A stretch of 64,000 bases of DNA from Rotaria sp. Silwood1. Its lineage: Eukaryota; Rotifera; Eurotatoria; Philodinida; Philodinidae. This document shows positions 12,584 through 25,135 of the stretch, in pieces. The number at the start of each line of letters is the position of its first letter. The first letter of the stretch is position 1. The stretch covers positions 127,788 through 191,787 of the forward strand of contig CAJNOP010000030.1 of assembly GCA_905250075.1 (NCBI GenBank), given 5' to 3'. Made by a program: the position numbers and the translations under genes. The notes under the pieces were generated by a model. That model had not been told where the DNA came from. It ran no database searches and saw only the letters and a list, made by a program, of their open reading frames with translations.

Positions 12584-15519
12584 CATGACTCACATATGTT
12601 TTTTCTACCCAAAGTCGTTTTCTGAGACGTAATTGTGTCCTAAACACATGTATAACTAGGTCCAACAGGATTCATATCGATAAATTTTACCCTATCTTAT
12701 TAATTTTCAGTTAATCTGTCTTGATAGTGATAACGAGACAGCTAAATTCATTTGAAAAAACCTTGGATTAGAGAGAGCAGAGAAATATTCCTGCAATGAA
12801 AGTATATGACAGGTAATGAAAAATATTGTAGGGTATATTTAAGCGAGATATTCGTAAGATAGAGGATGGTTAAATTACCTAAATTTTCACAGATTAACTT
12901 AGGAGTTACAAAAAGTAGCATGATCTGCAAGTTTCTATTTAACAGCTGAAGATTCATACAAAAAGTTTTTCTAAGAAAAATCAGATTAAAGCCTACCGCT
13001 TTTTAACTCAAAACTCATTGAAATTACATAACTTCAGATCAGCCTCAGAGTAGAAAAGAGCCTCTTAAAATTTATTTCAACACCCTAAGTGCGGTTTCTG
13101 TTTGAATGCTTTCATGTCTATTCAGAAAACGCTCAAGCCCCCTACTTTCATGATAAATGGTGCGTGAAAACACTTAAAACTGACAAACTTTTACATCTAG
13201 AAATCATGAAAAGTCTTTTCCGCAATAATTTGACATGCTTTTGTATTTAACAATGACTTTTTAAAGTGACACCATTAATCTTCTTTTTATCATGAGATAT
13301 CTAAATAGATGCATATCAGCTATACTGGAAAGTCTGGCAAATCTAAAGAGCACAAAAAATGTAAAAAACTGAAGCGTTAAAAGAGAAACACTAACTAATG
13401 ATTTTTTTTTTGGAAATCGAAAAACGGCTCCTTTTAGTATTTCAGTAGAGATTAAGAACTTTGAACAGTATTCATGAAATTTGTCTATATCAAAAAAAGT
13501 CTTCACACTAGTACCTATCATTTGACAAAAGTTAGTTCATTGAGTTTGACAAATAATGATTTCATTAGAACTCACTTTCCTTACGGCCTTTTGGAACACT
13601 CTGTACTCTGTTGTAATATTGATATTCAAAACAAATACTACGATTTAGTTGGTAGTTAAATTATGCATACATACTAACCACATATTTGAGAAATTATTCG
13701 CCTGTTGTCAACTGTTTATATAAACAAATTTTAATAATTCATCTTGATCATGCTATGCATGAGAGAAAAAAGTTTTGAAAAAGTATTTAATATCACTGTG
13801 TTTTATAGTTAGTAAAGCTGACTTTCAAATATTATCTTCATTCAGTACTGATCAAAAGAAAATAAAGGATTAGCTATTTAATGTTTTCTTAGTTGATAAA
13901 AGTTTCATATGATAAAAAATAAACACTGTAAAAACCTTGTCAAAGACAAAAATCTACTTGCGTAGCCAAAGAATCACTTTATTGTTTATGAAATAAATTA
14001 GCAAAAAAATATAGAGAGAGACGGTTTTTAAAAATGTTGGTCTTCGTTACTTTCAATATTTAAAAATTGAATAAGAGAACGAATTGATCACATATTATAT
14101 AATTTTTATTTTCCAATTATTTTCTTTAGACTTTGTTCTTCATTTTTTTCTTTCAATATCCTATAAGTAAAAAATAAAAATAAAACAATTAATGTCATAA
14201 GGAAGATCAGAACTCTTTAACATAGATGAACTAATTTACATACTTACACAAATCGAAAATTCCTTGACTTTGAAGTATATTATATTGTTCATTTTATTCC
14301 ACGTAATGGATAAACTGTTATTTGATAAGGAAAAACTAATCCAACTTGGACAATATTTTCTTTACAAGTATTTATTTTTAGACTGAACTCCTAGTAGAAA
14401 GTTGATAACCCATCAAAATGAGCATACTTTATAAGGAAAATTTAAGGATCGTATGTGTGTTTGATGTTGTGGCTCACATATAAACTAACAGGAACGTGGT
14501 ACACAAACAGAAAGGAGCAAAGATTTTCCCTGCGTATCACAATTCGAATAACACACCTTCTACTATAGGGATAGAAGTAGTACCAACACACTAGACAGTT
14601 CCATTCATCGTCATTTAAGATTACACTGTTTTCCGAGAATCCTCAAAGACAGAGAAATCAAAAAATACATATTTGCCAACTTTTTTTTTATTAATTTCAA
14701 CAATCTTTTATAGAATGAATGAGTCTGATCGATTGAGAATTTTTTGCGCTAAGAGATTATATTTTAACTGCAATTAGAAAGAGTCTTTGTTAAGTTTTCG
14801 GTACCTTAAACTTAAAACAGACTTTCATAGTTTTTTATACCACTTGATACTTGATCTGTGTCACCGTTATAAGCTAGTTTTTTTGAATCAGAAATAATCA
14901 ATTTGATCCTTTTTCACATAATATAAAAAGAAAATCTTCATGGTGTGAAATGACAGAGATATAAACGATACAAACACAGCATATGTAAAACATGTTGACT
15001 TTTGGGGTATTGTATCAATCATAGATAGCTGCGGTGACGTTTTGATTGAAGAGTCGCTAGAACAGATGAAATTAGCTTTATTTGGCTTGTTCATATTACT
15101 AAACGCGTCGTTTATGTGAAAAGCACACGTTTTTATAAGCAACCAAGAGAGAGAAAAGAAGATAGAACGAAAAGAGAAGAGAAGTGGTTAACTACATTTA
15201 GTTAGGGTAAAAGAAATGACAAAAGAAGGTTAAATATCATGTATGAAAAGTTAATTTAACCTAGCAGTAATTAACTGCAATAGCAGGTCACTTCAAGCTA
15301 TATCTCATGTTGGGATTATCTCTCCGATAATATGGTCTGTTAGACTTAATGATTTACATGAATATCAGATACGTTCATATCCGAACAAGTTTCTTTTAGA
15401 TATAGGACAAATGTATTTAAGAACATCGTGTTCGTTCTTGCATCTTGATGACAGATGCTGCCTCGGTATTGTTACATTACTTTCAACTTATCATTACTAA
15501 TCGGTTATGACTATTCTAG
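12584..15519. other. Non-coding stretch
   Basis: About 2.9 kb of AT-rich DNA with chance frames only (13261-13521, 13474-13659, 14888-15142). It includes the promoter region of the glycosyltransferase gene that starts at 15520, but no confident core promoter element was seen. Confidence 0.4.
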
Positions 15520-16518
15520 ATGTTTATTTGTGGTAGATTGATATTAATAAAACCTGTTAGACTGATCAAGATATGTTGTGCAACAGTTGTCGTCAGCATC
15601 ATTGTCTTCTATGCAATATTTTGGGAACCGTATTGTTTTTTTGCTAAACCATTATACTCAAGTAGTATCTCGAGTCTAGCTCTAGCGAAAATATACACTT
15701 ATGGACCTCCTCGTTCCTCGTCACATAGTAAAAATCTCATAATTATTTTAGTACCGAAAATATCATCAAAACTAACTCAGCGGTTACAATTGATCGATCG
15801 AAATTTTGCTGATAATTTCTCAACGAATCTACTTATTTTGTACAGTAATGTTCCATACGAATCTGATCTATTACATTTAACAGATGCAATCAAACGACCA
15901 GTATCATTTCTTAACGTTGGTATCTTTTTTAATTTGTTTCCAATTAGATTCGATCCTTGTAAAACAAAAACACCATATCGTTACAGAGGAAAATGGAATT
16001 ATTCACTCATGATTCGGTTTTGGTTCAAGTTTTTATTTGAATTACCTGAATTAGAAAAGTTTGAGTATGTGATGAGACTTGACGACGATTCGAAACTTAC
16101 AGACAAATGGATGAATGTCTTCGATGAAATGCGTAATAAAAACGCAGTTTATTTTGCCAATAATATTGATCTAGACTTAGAAGAACAATTACCTGGTACA
16201 ATGTTTTTGAAACAAGTGACATTCGATTACATTAAACAGAATAATATTAAACCAAAACAATTTGAAATATTACGTGATGCTTTTGGAAATAATAGTATTC
16301 ATACTTATTTTAATAATTTTGAAGTATTAAAAATGGAATTTTTCCGACGTAAAGAAATTCGTCATTGGGTAGAAAGTATCGATTCGACAAATGGTATTTT
16401 TTATTATCGATGGGGTGATGCTGGATTAAGATATCTTACTTTGGCTTTATTTGCTGAACAGCACGAAGTCTTGCATCGCGCCGATTACAATCTGTCCTAT
16501 TGTCATAAATGTCGATGA
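15520..16518 (+). CDS. GT15-family (Kre2/Mnt1-like) alpha-1,2-mannosyltransferase
   Basis: Type II Golgi glycosyltransferase. In fungi this family transfers mannose from GDP-mannose to N- and O-glycans. The 332-residue frame has a short cytosolic tail, one membrane anchor (about residues 17-36) and a lumenal catalytic domain. Family hallmarks in order are FEYVMRLDDDSKL (182-193), YFNNFEVLKMEFFR (263-276) holding the candidate catalytic glutamate Glu268, and FYYRWGDAGLRYLTLALF (294-311) near the C-terminus. It is shorter than yeast Kre2 (442 residues), mainly in the N-terminal stem. It has no introns, unlike several neighbours. AATAAA directly follows the stop at 16519. GT15 is best known from fungi, so transfer into this lineage is likely, but that is inference. 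The donor substrate is assumed from the family. Confidence 0.85.
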   Translation: MFICGRLILIKPVRLIKICCATVVVSIIVFYAIFWEPYCFFAKPLYSSSISSLALAKIYTYGPPRSSSHSKNLIIILVPKISSKLTQRLQLIDRNFADNFSTNLLILYSNVPYESDLLHLTDAIKRPVSFLNVGIFFNLFPIRFDPCKTKTPYRYRGKWNYSLMIRFWFKFLFELPELEKFEYVMRLDDDSKLTDKWMNVFDEMRNKNAVYFANNIDLDLEEQLPGTMFLKQVTFDYIKQNNIKPKQFEILRDAFGNNSIHTYFNNFEVLKMEFFRRKEIRHWVESIDSTNGIFYYRWGDAGLRYLTLALFAEQHEVLHRADYNLSYCHKCR

Positions 16519-16524
16519 AATAAA

Positions 16525-19500
16525 TATTGTGTAGCTATTCCAATTCGGCAAGGTGTTTCTACAAAACATGTATTCAAATAATCATACACTTCTTAGACTA
16601 AAACCTGTCTGACAAAGAATGTGACGTAACAGTCGTTATATATACTCTCTGGCCTCTTCTTGTGTGTACATGTATTCATGTTTGCAATTTTTTTACTCAT
16701 GTTTTCTTAGTATTGCTATTCATTTCTCGTTAGTACGATGCCTAATTCATTATTCATCTGTCATTGCCTACACTTCTTCACTGTTACATTTATTTTCAAC
16801 TACCCTATTCAGTCTACTCCCTTATTTACTTCTTTACATTCCTCTTGTCATTTCTTTTTTATCATCTTATTCATTGTCATATTATCTTTCCTGTTTATTA
16901 ATTAATTGATACCGCGATAACTCTTTATTCGCCTTCAATTCATTGTATCATAATTTCGTTGGATATAATGATGGTTATCTACTCCTGATTGATTTTGTAC
17001 TAATCGATAGATATGATCGAGATCTATGAAGTAGCATCAAAATCTGTATGAAGAAAAGGTGAGGAAGTGTGCATATCATTCAACAGTATAGTAAAGCATT
17101 AATGTAAAGAATATGAAGCATTGCAAATGTAAACGTACACCTCTATGGCTCTTTTGTGGATTGATAACTGATTCCGTATTGTATATCTTTCAATCAGTCT
17201 TCTTGCGATAAAACTTGATGACATGAAAATATTAGAAGAATGATCAGAAAAGACGCGTTTTGGAAAAGATACTTTAAATAAGAATATAAGTGATTGATGA
17301 ATACAGAGATGGATATTATTAATGGTAATCATTCATTTACTAGCACGTACGAAGACATTAAATGACTGATATTACTGTTTGGAAAAAAAATCTCTTTCAT
17401 TGAGCATACGTATTAAATCGAAGTGAATCTAAGAGTATGCAAGAAGAAAAAATGCTAAGTGCTTCTTTCAGAATCAAGGACTAGAGTGCTGTAGTACATC
17501 TTATAGTTTCCAAGCAATCATTAGTGATAAGACAACAACTGGTATATGCTAAACTGTTTTGGTATCATTTGATAGGTCTCCGGTAGATCTATCCATTGCT
17601 ACACAATTAGAAGTGGATCATCATATCTAGAAAAAAACTGTTAATCGATCATTGTTAATAGGTCAGTATATTGTATTGATCACGCTACTATATGAAACAT
17701 GGTGATAGAACAATCTTTCTAACATATTTATAAGTCATTGAGTAGAGAAACGAAAGAGTTAGCATCCAATATAGAAATTGACTAAATACAATAATGAATA
17801 AAAGTAAATCGATTTCCATGCAGTTCGTAAGGTATGAAATAGTCTGATTTCGATGAGAATAGCTCTTTGATAGCCAAATTGATACAATAGGAAAAACAAA
17901 TCGAAGTTTGACCGAGATCTGATTGCACCGCTTGACAACCTTCATCCTCTGAGTTTCTGACTACTATAATTATCATAGTCAATGTAGTGAGTTTAAGAAG
18001 CTCAGGTACGGGGAAAATTTCCAGCAGGACACTTGTTAGTCCAGTTTCTAAAGTATAACATGAAAAATGTTTTAAACAGTTATTCGATTGAACCGTAGGT
18101 TCTCAAAAGAGATACTTTTTTCAAAGAATATACTGCAACTAAAGATTAAAATAGTGTTAGATTTTAAATAACTAGTTATAATAAACGAAAAGTTGTGACA
18201 AAGGGATCAGCTACTTAAACATTATCATAGCTTTTTTGAAGATTTAAGGGCTAGTCAAAAACAACATATGAAGCTATTAAATGATATAAATAGTTAATTT
18301 GTTTCCAACAAAATTTCGTATTGCATTTATTCATCTAACTAATAGATATTATGCTGATACATGGTCATTTTGTTTCAAGTCTTGAACAACACGTTTCTAT
18401 CATCTTTCTGATCTTCAATCTTAAAGATAAAAAAATTTAACACTAAAGCGACCATAGTTTTTAATAGGTTAAAGACTCAGCAATAAGTCAGTAAAGCGCT
18501 GAATTTTCAATCAGTCGAACCATTTTTACCGAAGGAGGTCAACTTTGATTAAAATAAAACGAATTTTTCCTAGAGATGCCTCATTCTTGAGTCGTCAGGA
18601 GGAGATTCGGAAATCAGTACTTTTGACTAACATTGGTCGAACATCTACACTGAATATGAATTATTGTTCTTCTATGAAAGTTATCTTGTCAATTTTTAGA
18701 ACGATAGTAATTTCAAGATTGTTATTTCAACATTTGCAAACTGTTTTCAAACATTTAATAAAAAACTTTTTAATCGAATAAAAAACATTTTTCACGTGTG
18801 CTTGACTATAGAAATAGCTCTGCTTTTAGCCTCGGTTGCCAAATAAGGAGCTTATTTGATAAATAATTGATTTATGTGATAAGGTATAAAATCAATATTT
18901 AAAAAATAATCAGTCATTCAAGATGCTAATTTCGTTATGGCTATATTTTCGCCAAAATTGCTTATAGATTCCAGTTTTACTTGTCATTTTGCATCAGTTG
19001 ATGTCAAACTTTTGGATGAAAATGATGAAACTAAGGAAAGTATATTTCAAAGATAAATCACCTTGCTAAGGTAGTTCAATGAAAGAAACGTTTGTAAATC
19101 ATTTTTTGAAGAATTTTCATGAAAACAATATTAACCTAATCACTTGAAACTGTTATTCTGCTCGGCTTACTTCTAATGGAGCACTCCATATTATGCTTCC
19201 GATATGTATCTTGTCTCAAGTATTCGAAACTTCGATGAGTATCGCTGGGTCTAAAAGTACTCGAGAGATCGAAAATGAACATCCGATTGGATACAGCTTT
19301 CGAGTGGTCAGAATCCGATGACTGTTGAACGGCTCGAAATCAAAACAGAACGAACAAAAAATATACTTTTGAAATTTTCGTGCGCTCGTCGCACTCATCG
19401 TATATTGCGGACTGGCATATCTTCGAATTTTGTTGATGACATCTCGACTCCAAATAGTATTTCTACATTCCATCGATTTCCAGCGTTTTTCGGTCACAAT

Positions 19501-19945
19501 TGACTATTGTGGATTCATTTGAGTACCTTGAATGCCTTTTAAGATGTAGGATGTCCCAAAAAAAAATCGTTGTCATAATGAATTTAGGAAAAGATAACAT
19601 ACTCTTATGAATATTGAGCTAAACAGAATATTATTTACCCAATGTCATTTTCGATATTATTCCTTAAGGAGCCGCAATATAATTTTTAACGATTAAATAA
19701 TTAATTGTAAAGAATAATAACCACTTTAGAGGTATATATATTTTCTTAATATTCTAGACTTCATGTGTGATCTAGTGTCTCCTTTCTCAGTTTGATCTTT
19801 TCAAAGGATAATTACAGAATAAAATAGAGAAATATATACTCTAAGTGGAAATGAAATAAAAAATATTTTGATTTTGGCAGGTCAAGAGCGTCGACTGTTG
19901 CTGTCACGTGATATTTGGTCAGATGAATATAAAAAAACATCTTAC
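16525..19945. other. Non-coding stretch
   Basis: AT-rich with short chance frames. The block 19200-19500 is clearly less AT-rich and open on both strands (93 residues minus, 61 residues plus), but neither translation shows a known domain. It may be a worn exon or repeat fragment. Confidence 0.4.
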
Positions 19946-20010
19946 TTAGGGTGTAAAGCAAGTGTGGCTGTGAGTCTTTCCTTCGCCCGCCCACACTTCA
20001 CACCCTAGTA
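19946..20010. repeat. Telomere-like short palindrome
   Basis: AGGGTGTAAAGCAAGTGTGG on the left is answered by CCACACTTCACACCCTA on the right after about 22 bases. The outer words are TAGGGTGT and its complement. The order is G-rich then C-rich. Confidence 0.65.
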
Positions 20011-20584
20011 TGTCTGTTACATCTTATAATCTCTGTTATTGTATTAATAATAATTGTTGTCATCAAACAACATTCATACCCATCTGATCGATTCAATTTT
20101 GTATATCTAAATGCATGATCTCTCCTATTATAAGTGAATTCTATATAAGCAAGCATCTACCAATTAGTCACATATGAAAGAATACGAAATATAGTTTAGA
20201 GGTACGCTTATAAGTGGTCAAGAGATCATATATAAAATAGACAACGTGAAATACGAGGAAAAATGACAATCAACAATCATAAGCAGCATTAACGTCGTAA
20301 GGGTATATTATAAAGTGTGCCAGTCTCTGACGAAAACAATCAATAACAGTTACAGTCTTGATTTTTCTCTCAAACTGGTCGTAGCTGCTTTCGCACAACT
20401 TTCATCTACTCATGGTTTTGTTTATGACCCACAGAAAATAAATTTGAAGGAACGATATTCATCATCAATTGTGATGGTTGTAACTATATTCCTTGACATT
20501 TAATTGATAATACTGAGTCATTGCCCATTGATAAACCACATCTGATCTTCATGTAACCGTTTATCAAAATTCAACAAGACAATG
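20011..20584. other. Non-coding stretch
   Basis: 3' flank of the minus-strand monooxygenase gene. One chance frame (20315-20503), otherwise nothing recognisable. Confidence 0.4.
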
Positions 20585-23500
20585 TCATATTGACATTAAT
20601 AATGGGATAAATAAAAGAAAAAGGAGTGTTTCTGTTCGACGATTAGCTGTATTACACCTTGGTGTAATGATCAAATCTTGATAAGTGGGTAAGGTGTTGA
20701 GTGATTCTGTCTCGAAAGTTGAACCTCCAATGATACGAACAAGACGCGAACTGTTCTTATGAAATAGTTGCCATTTGGCAACTGCTTCAGGCGTCCATTG
20801 AATACTATGCAACCATTGTTTAAATACTTCAATATTAGCCAATCTGAACGAAAAAGTAAAGTTTCACTATTTAGATAAATATTTGGGCAAACTTACGAAG
20901 AGCTATTGGCCACAGTTAGCCATGCTGCAGCAGACAAAGATGACACGCATACAAAAAGATCGTTCATCCGAGGATAATATGTGAATGTTTGAAGACACAT
21001 TTCATCAGTTGTCTTTTGACCACCCTAAAATGCATCGATTTCTTAAGGCAGAACAGACAAAGATCGTGTTTTACTAGTGTGACTTCTTTTTTGTTCATTG
21101 TATTGTAGACACATTGAGTTACAAATGCATCACCCTAGAAAAGAAAGCATTTTATTGAAATCAATATTTTGTTTTCATTCTCACTCGATAAAGGGTGATC
21201 GGTTTGGGTAAATTATTTAGAAACTGATAATTGAAATTGTAAGATTCGGCATGAAATAAATATTGCACAGCCGTATCATTTCGAATCAATTTTGTCGATA
21301 CACTTTTACCTGAAAAGTGAAGTATTAAATAAGAGAAATATCTAGTAAAATATGTGACCTTGCAAGTGAGTATGTGGGAAGGCAGAAATGACTGTGATAC
21401 CTGATTCTGGAATGTTCTAAAGCAAACAAAAAAGAATAAAGATGTCAAAATTGATTAAAATTATTTGTTGTACTTCAGTAGCTTTAGGTGTACAAAAGGC
21501 GTCGACTACAAATTCACTTGCTTGTGGTGGAATAACAATAGCGCCCGGATTTGACTCTGTACCCAATGTTAGATAGCCAACATCATATTGACGAAGTTCT
21601 TCGCCAATATAAAACTGAATACCAGAGCTGTCATGACGGCCTACAAACAATATCGATTGCTACATGATTCAGTTCATTGCCAGAAAAAGATGATACCCGT
21701 TTCTACATGAGCATTGTCAAAATGTATTTGAATCATATAGTATTTAACTGGAAAATCGCCGCCAATAGGATAGCCAACATCTTGCGGATATTCTACTAGC
21801 TATATAATAGTGAATAAATATTATCGAAATTCTTTTCTTTATTCGTCCTGGTAATCTTACATGATCACCGCCGATTGCCCATCCATTGGCCATATTTGAC
21901 AAACACGAACTGAACTGATTGATATGATCATCACACACACCTTCAGGCAATTTGGAATCGTCAAACTTAGATGCTGCATCACATTCATACGTAGTCATAT
22001 GATGCACTATATCTTGACTGCTTGGATCGACAAGTATTTTGTACTGTCAAAAGATGAGACTACTGAAATATGACATATGGCAATAGAACAACTACTTACA
22101 CCAATTGCATGTCGTTTTGTTGAAAAACGAGGTGGAATTTTAAATACTTTGCAATAGTAAGTTGTGTCGGTTGATGAAAGTAGATACTAAGACATCAAAA
22201 TAATTCATTCTACATTAGAGATTTCTTCAATAAAAAAACTGACATTATTTAGACGAAAATCGAACGAATCAAGTCCATTGAATCTGTTTTCTGAAGGTGG
22301 ATTATCACAGGAGCGGAGTGGAATCATGCGCGTACCTCGTCGATTCTCATGATAGGAAATATCTCCGTTCGATTGACGTTGATCCGGATCAGAAATACCA
22401 TACGCAAAGATAACAATATTGGTTCCAGTCTGTAATGGAAAAGAATTTTCAGTGATTCTTAGTTATTGAAAAATTTGAAATTCTATTTTAACAAACACCA
22501 TGATAAATTCACTAGACAAAGTGCACCTTTATTTTATCTTCAATCGATTAATGAGAATCCATTGTACCTGCCGGATGCTTGAAATAATTGGTCGTTTTAA
22601 TGATGACTACGAGAATATCTAAGGAGCTAAATTAGGCCTTTTGTCAAGATGATTCATGACTAATAGCAGAACGACTTGCAATGGTAAATAAACAATAGCA
22701 AATGTTTTTTATTTAGAAAAGAATTATCGACAGGAGACTACTCAATAACTTGAAAAATAAAAAAGATGTCATGACTTTCATGATTTTTACATCAAAAGCA
22801 CGAAAAATTACACTATGTATGATGAAACAAACATAAAAATGAATGTATTTCATTTTCATTAATTAAAACGAACAATTTCATCAAATTGATTATATGACTT
22901 GAATTAAAAAATAAAATATTTTATATTTGCTTGATTAAAATGTTCGTTTGAACCAATTCAATTCAAATAAATTCCTATTAATGTATATTTCATCATCGTA
23001 AATATCGTTTTTTTTTTGTATTTTTTCACTGTCGGATTATAATCTTGTTAGCATAATATAAGTATTCCAACAACAATATTCAAAAGAACTATAAGTGTTC
23101 GAGGTTTTGAAAAATATTCATGATTGGTGAAAATATTTGGTCAAGGGCTTTCATCAAGTTTGCTTCAAAACACTAATAAGCTATTGTTGAGTTCTGATGA
23201 AATAAAAATTAGACTCAAAAGCTTTTTATTGGTGATCATACTCAAAAACCTCAAACCAATTTATTATCCTAGTTTTAACAGTTCAGCTTGCTTGTTGATA
23301 TGCTTATTTTATACCTTGATTGACACATCCATATCATCACATGTTTCGAGCAAACGTTTGAATTGAATAGCTGTCCATCCATTTTCTTCACGACCTCGGA
23401 GACCAATCCAATCAGTTGATGTACTATCTATGCTTGGTTTCGAGAAATTACGTGCATATCGATCCTACAAGAAAAGGCTTCAATGTAATATAAATAGACT

Positions 23501-24103
23501 TAAAATATAAAATGTGATAGAGCCACTGTCACCACGATAGAGTAACTTCACTACGTCTATTACATTACGTTAAACGAATCAAAAATCAGCACCTCGTAAA
23601 ACCTTGTCAGCCGTTACCATGCATAATAAATATATATCTACCACAATATACGTGCAGTGATTTAGTCCATTGGTCTCACAGTTTACTTCAGGACTAATTA
23701 CAAAGCGTATTTTACAAAAGCATTCATGTATCTATCAGGACAAGATTTATTCTTACTTGAAAATGAAGAGTTCCCGCTCTGTCGACCCATCCAACGCCAA
23801 TGTCGGAGCCCGTCATTCCACCAGCTAATTAATAAGCGAAAATTCGAAGAGACTAATCCTTAATTTGAATTATATTCTACCTGGACTGATACCCAAAGCG
23901 ATCCAGCCTGTTGTCTTGACATGCATTTCGAAGAGAATCTCTCGTTCGGCATCGTCGATTGTCCACCAAAGATCGGCAACATTCGCTTGGAGTTCAGTCG
24001 AATGCTTGTATGTAGTAAATGGTGGAATAGGACTTGAGATTCCTTTCGATTTCTCAACTGTCAGCAACCAGAACAATGCTTGAAAAATAGCATATAAATG
24101 CAT
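20585..24103 (-). CDS. MOXD1-like: DBH-like copper monooxygenase (MOXD1 type), 13 exons
   Basis: Copper type II, ascorbate-dependent monooxygenase of the secretory pathway. Exons (5' to 3'): 24103-23881, 23824-23757, 23464-23315, 22429-22244, 22186-22100, 22043-21861, 21799-21697, 21640-21474, 21416-21359, 21309-21185, 21134-21075, 21024-20897, 20843-20585. All join in frame at GT-AG sites and give 598 residues, close to vertebrate MOXD1 (about 613). A signal peptide (1-20) precedes a DOMON domain containing GGMTGSDIGVGWVD. The two copper domains keep every expected ligand: HHM (His252, His253), His325 in IQIHFDN, FPHTHLQG (His404, His406) and Met479 in DEMC. The C-terminus ends in a hydrophobic tail (LLFLLFIPLLMSI), suggesting a GPI or membrane anchor. 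Most introns are 40-120 nt, but the one before exon 4 is 885 nt. Tyramine or dopamine hydroxylase activity is possible; the substrate is not known for MOXD1 proteins. Confidence 0.93.
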
Positions 24104-24715
24104 CACCTAAACAAAAAATAATAGCAATCAATATATGATACTTAATTGACAATAACCAATTGTGAACTTAATCGGTGTTTTTCTTTTATGTTAAATATGC
24201 TTTTTGGTGAAATCAAAAGTATGCCTAGATAAGACAACGCAGCTTATACTGTGATATTTGTTTTGAGATAAAGACTAAGGCAGGAGTTATGTGACTGTTG
24301 TTTTCATTGCATACGATCTGTTGCGAGCACTGATAACACAAGATCCTTTGAGTCATTGCAATCAAAAAGCATTGTATTTGAAAGCTTGAAGCATGTATTG
24401 CCACTACTTCAAACAAAAGGTAAATAGTTGGATAAATAGTAAAGAACGACAAAAGTATTACGCCGTTTCGATTATCGCATCAACTTTTTTTTCTCCTCGT
24501 GCAAGCGCACAGTTGCTCTTTGATCTAGGAATGCATAGTGAAGATGCTTCAAGATATTAATTGGATGCGGATCTGAATTAAATATGTTTGCATATGAGTA
24601 TTATTGTCGGTATAAGTATAGATTGTGTAGGTGTGGTATGGAGAAATACTGAAAATTTCTTAGCTCACCTGTACTTCACTATACATCAGCATACTTCACG
24701 AAGATGTCAAAGCTA
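24104..24715. other. Upstream region of the monooxygenase gene
   Basis: Non-coding DNA 5' of the minus-strand gene. Just before its ATG the minus strand reads a T-rich tract ending in TTTAG, so a 5'-untranslated exon may lie upstream. Nothing else recognisable. Confidence 0.4.
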
Positions 24716-25135
24716 TCGGGTGTGGGTATGTGCAGGTGTGTGGGTGTGGGTTGTTGTGAGCGGGTGTGGGTGTGCGCGAGTGTGTGGGTGGTTGTAGGTG
24801 TCGGTGTGTGGGTGGTATGGGTGTGAGTGTGTGGGTGGTTGTGAGTGTCTGTGTGTGGGTGGTATGGGTGTGGGTGCGGATGTGTGGGTGGTATGGATGT
24901 GGGTGTGAGTGTGTTGGGGGTATGAGTGTGAGTGTATGGGTGGTATGGGTATGGGTGGTTGTGGGTGTGTGGGTGGTGTGGGTGTGGGTGGTATGGGTGC
25001 GAGTGTGTGGGTGGTATGGGTGTGGGTGTGTGCGAGTGTGTGGGTGGTGTGGGTGTATGCGAGTGTGTGGGTGGTGTGGCTGTGGCTGTGGGTGTAGGTG
25101 ATGTGGGTGTGGGTGTGGGTGTAGGTGCTGTGGGG
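24716..25135 (+). repeat. Interstitial telomere-like GT-rich array
   Basis: About 420 bp made almost wholly of GTGTGGGTGGT, GTGTGGGTGTG and GGTATGGGTGTG variants, with a strong G strand on +. Open frames across it are rich in Pro/Thr/His or Val/Trp/Gly and are artefacts of the repeat. It resumes at 26166 after the inserted transposon. Confidence 0.8.

Noticed and set aside
19216-19503. 93-residue minus and 61-residue plus frames in a less AT-rich block
   Set aside because: Composition suggests former coding sequence, but neither strand gives a recognisable protein; left as unassigned.
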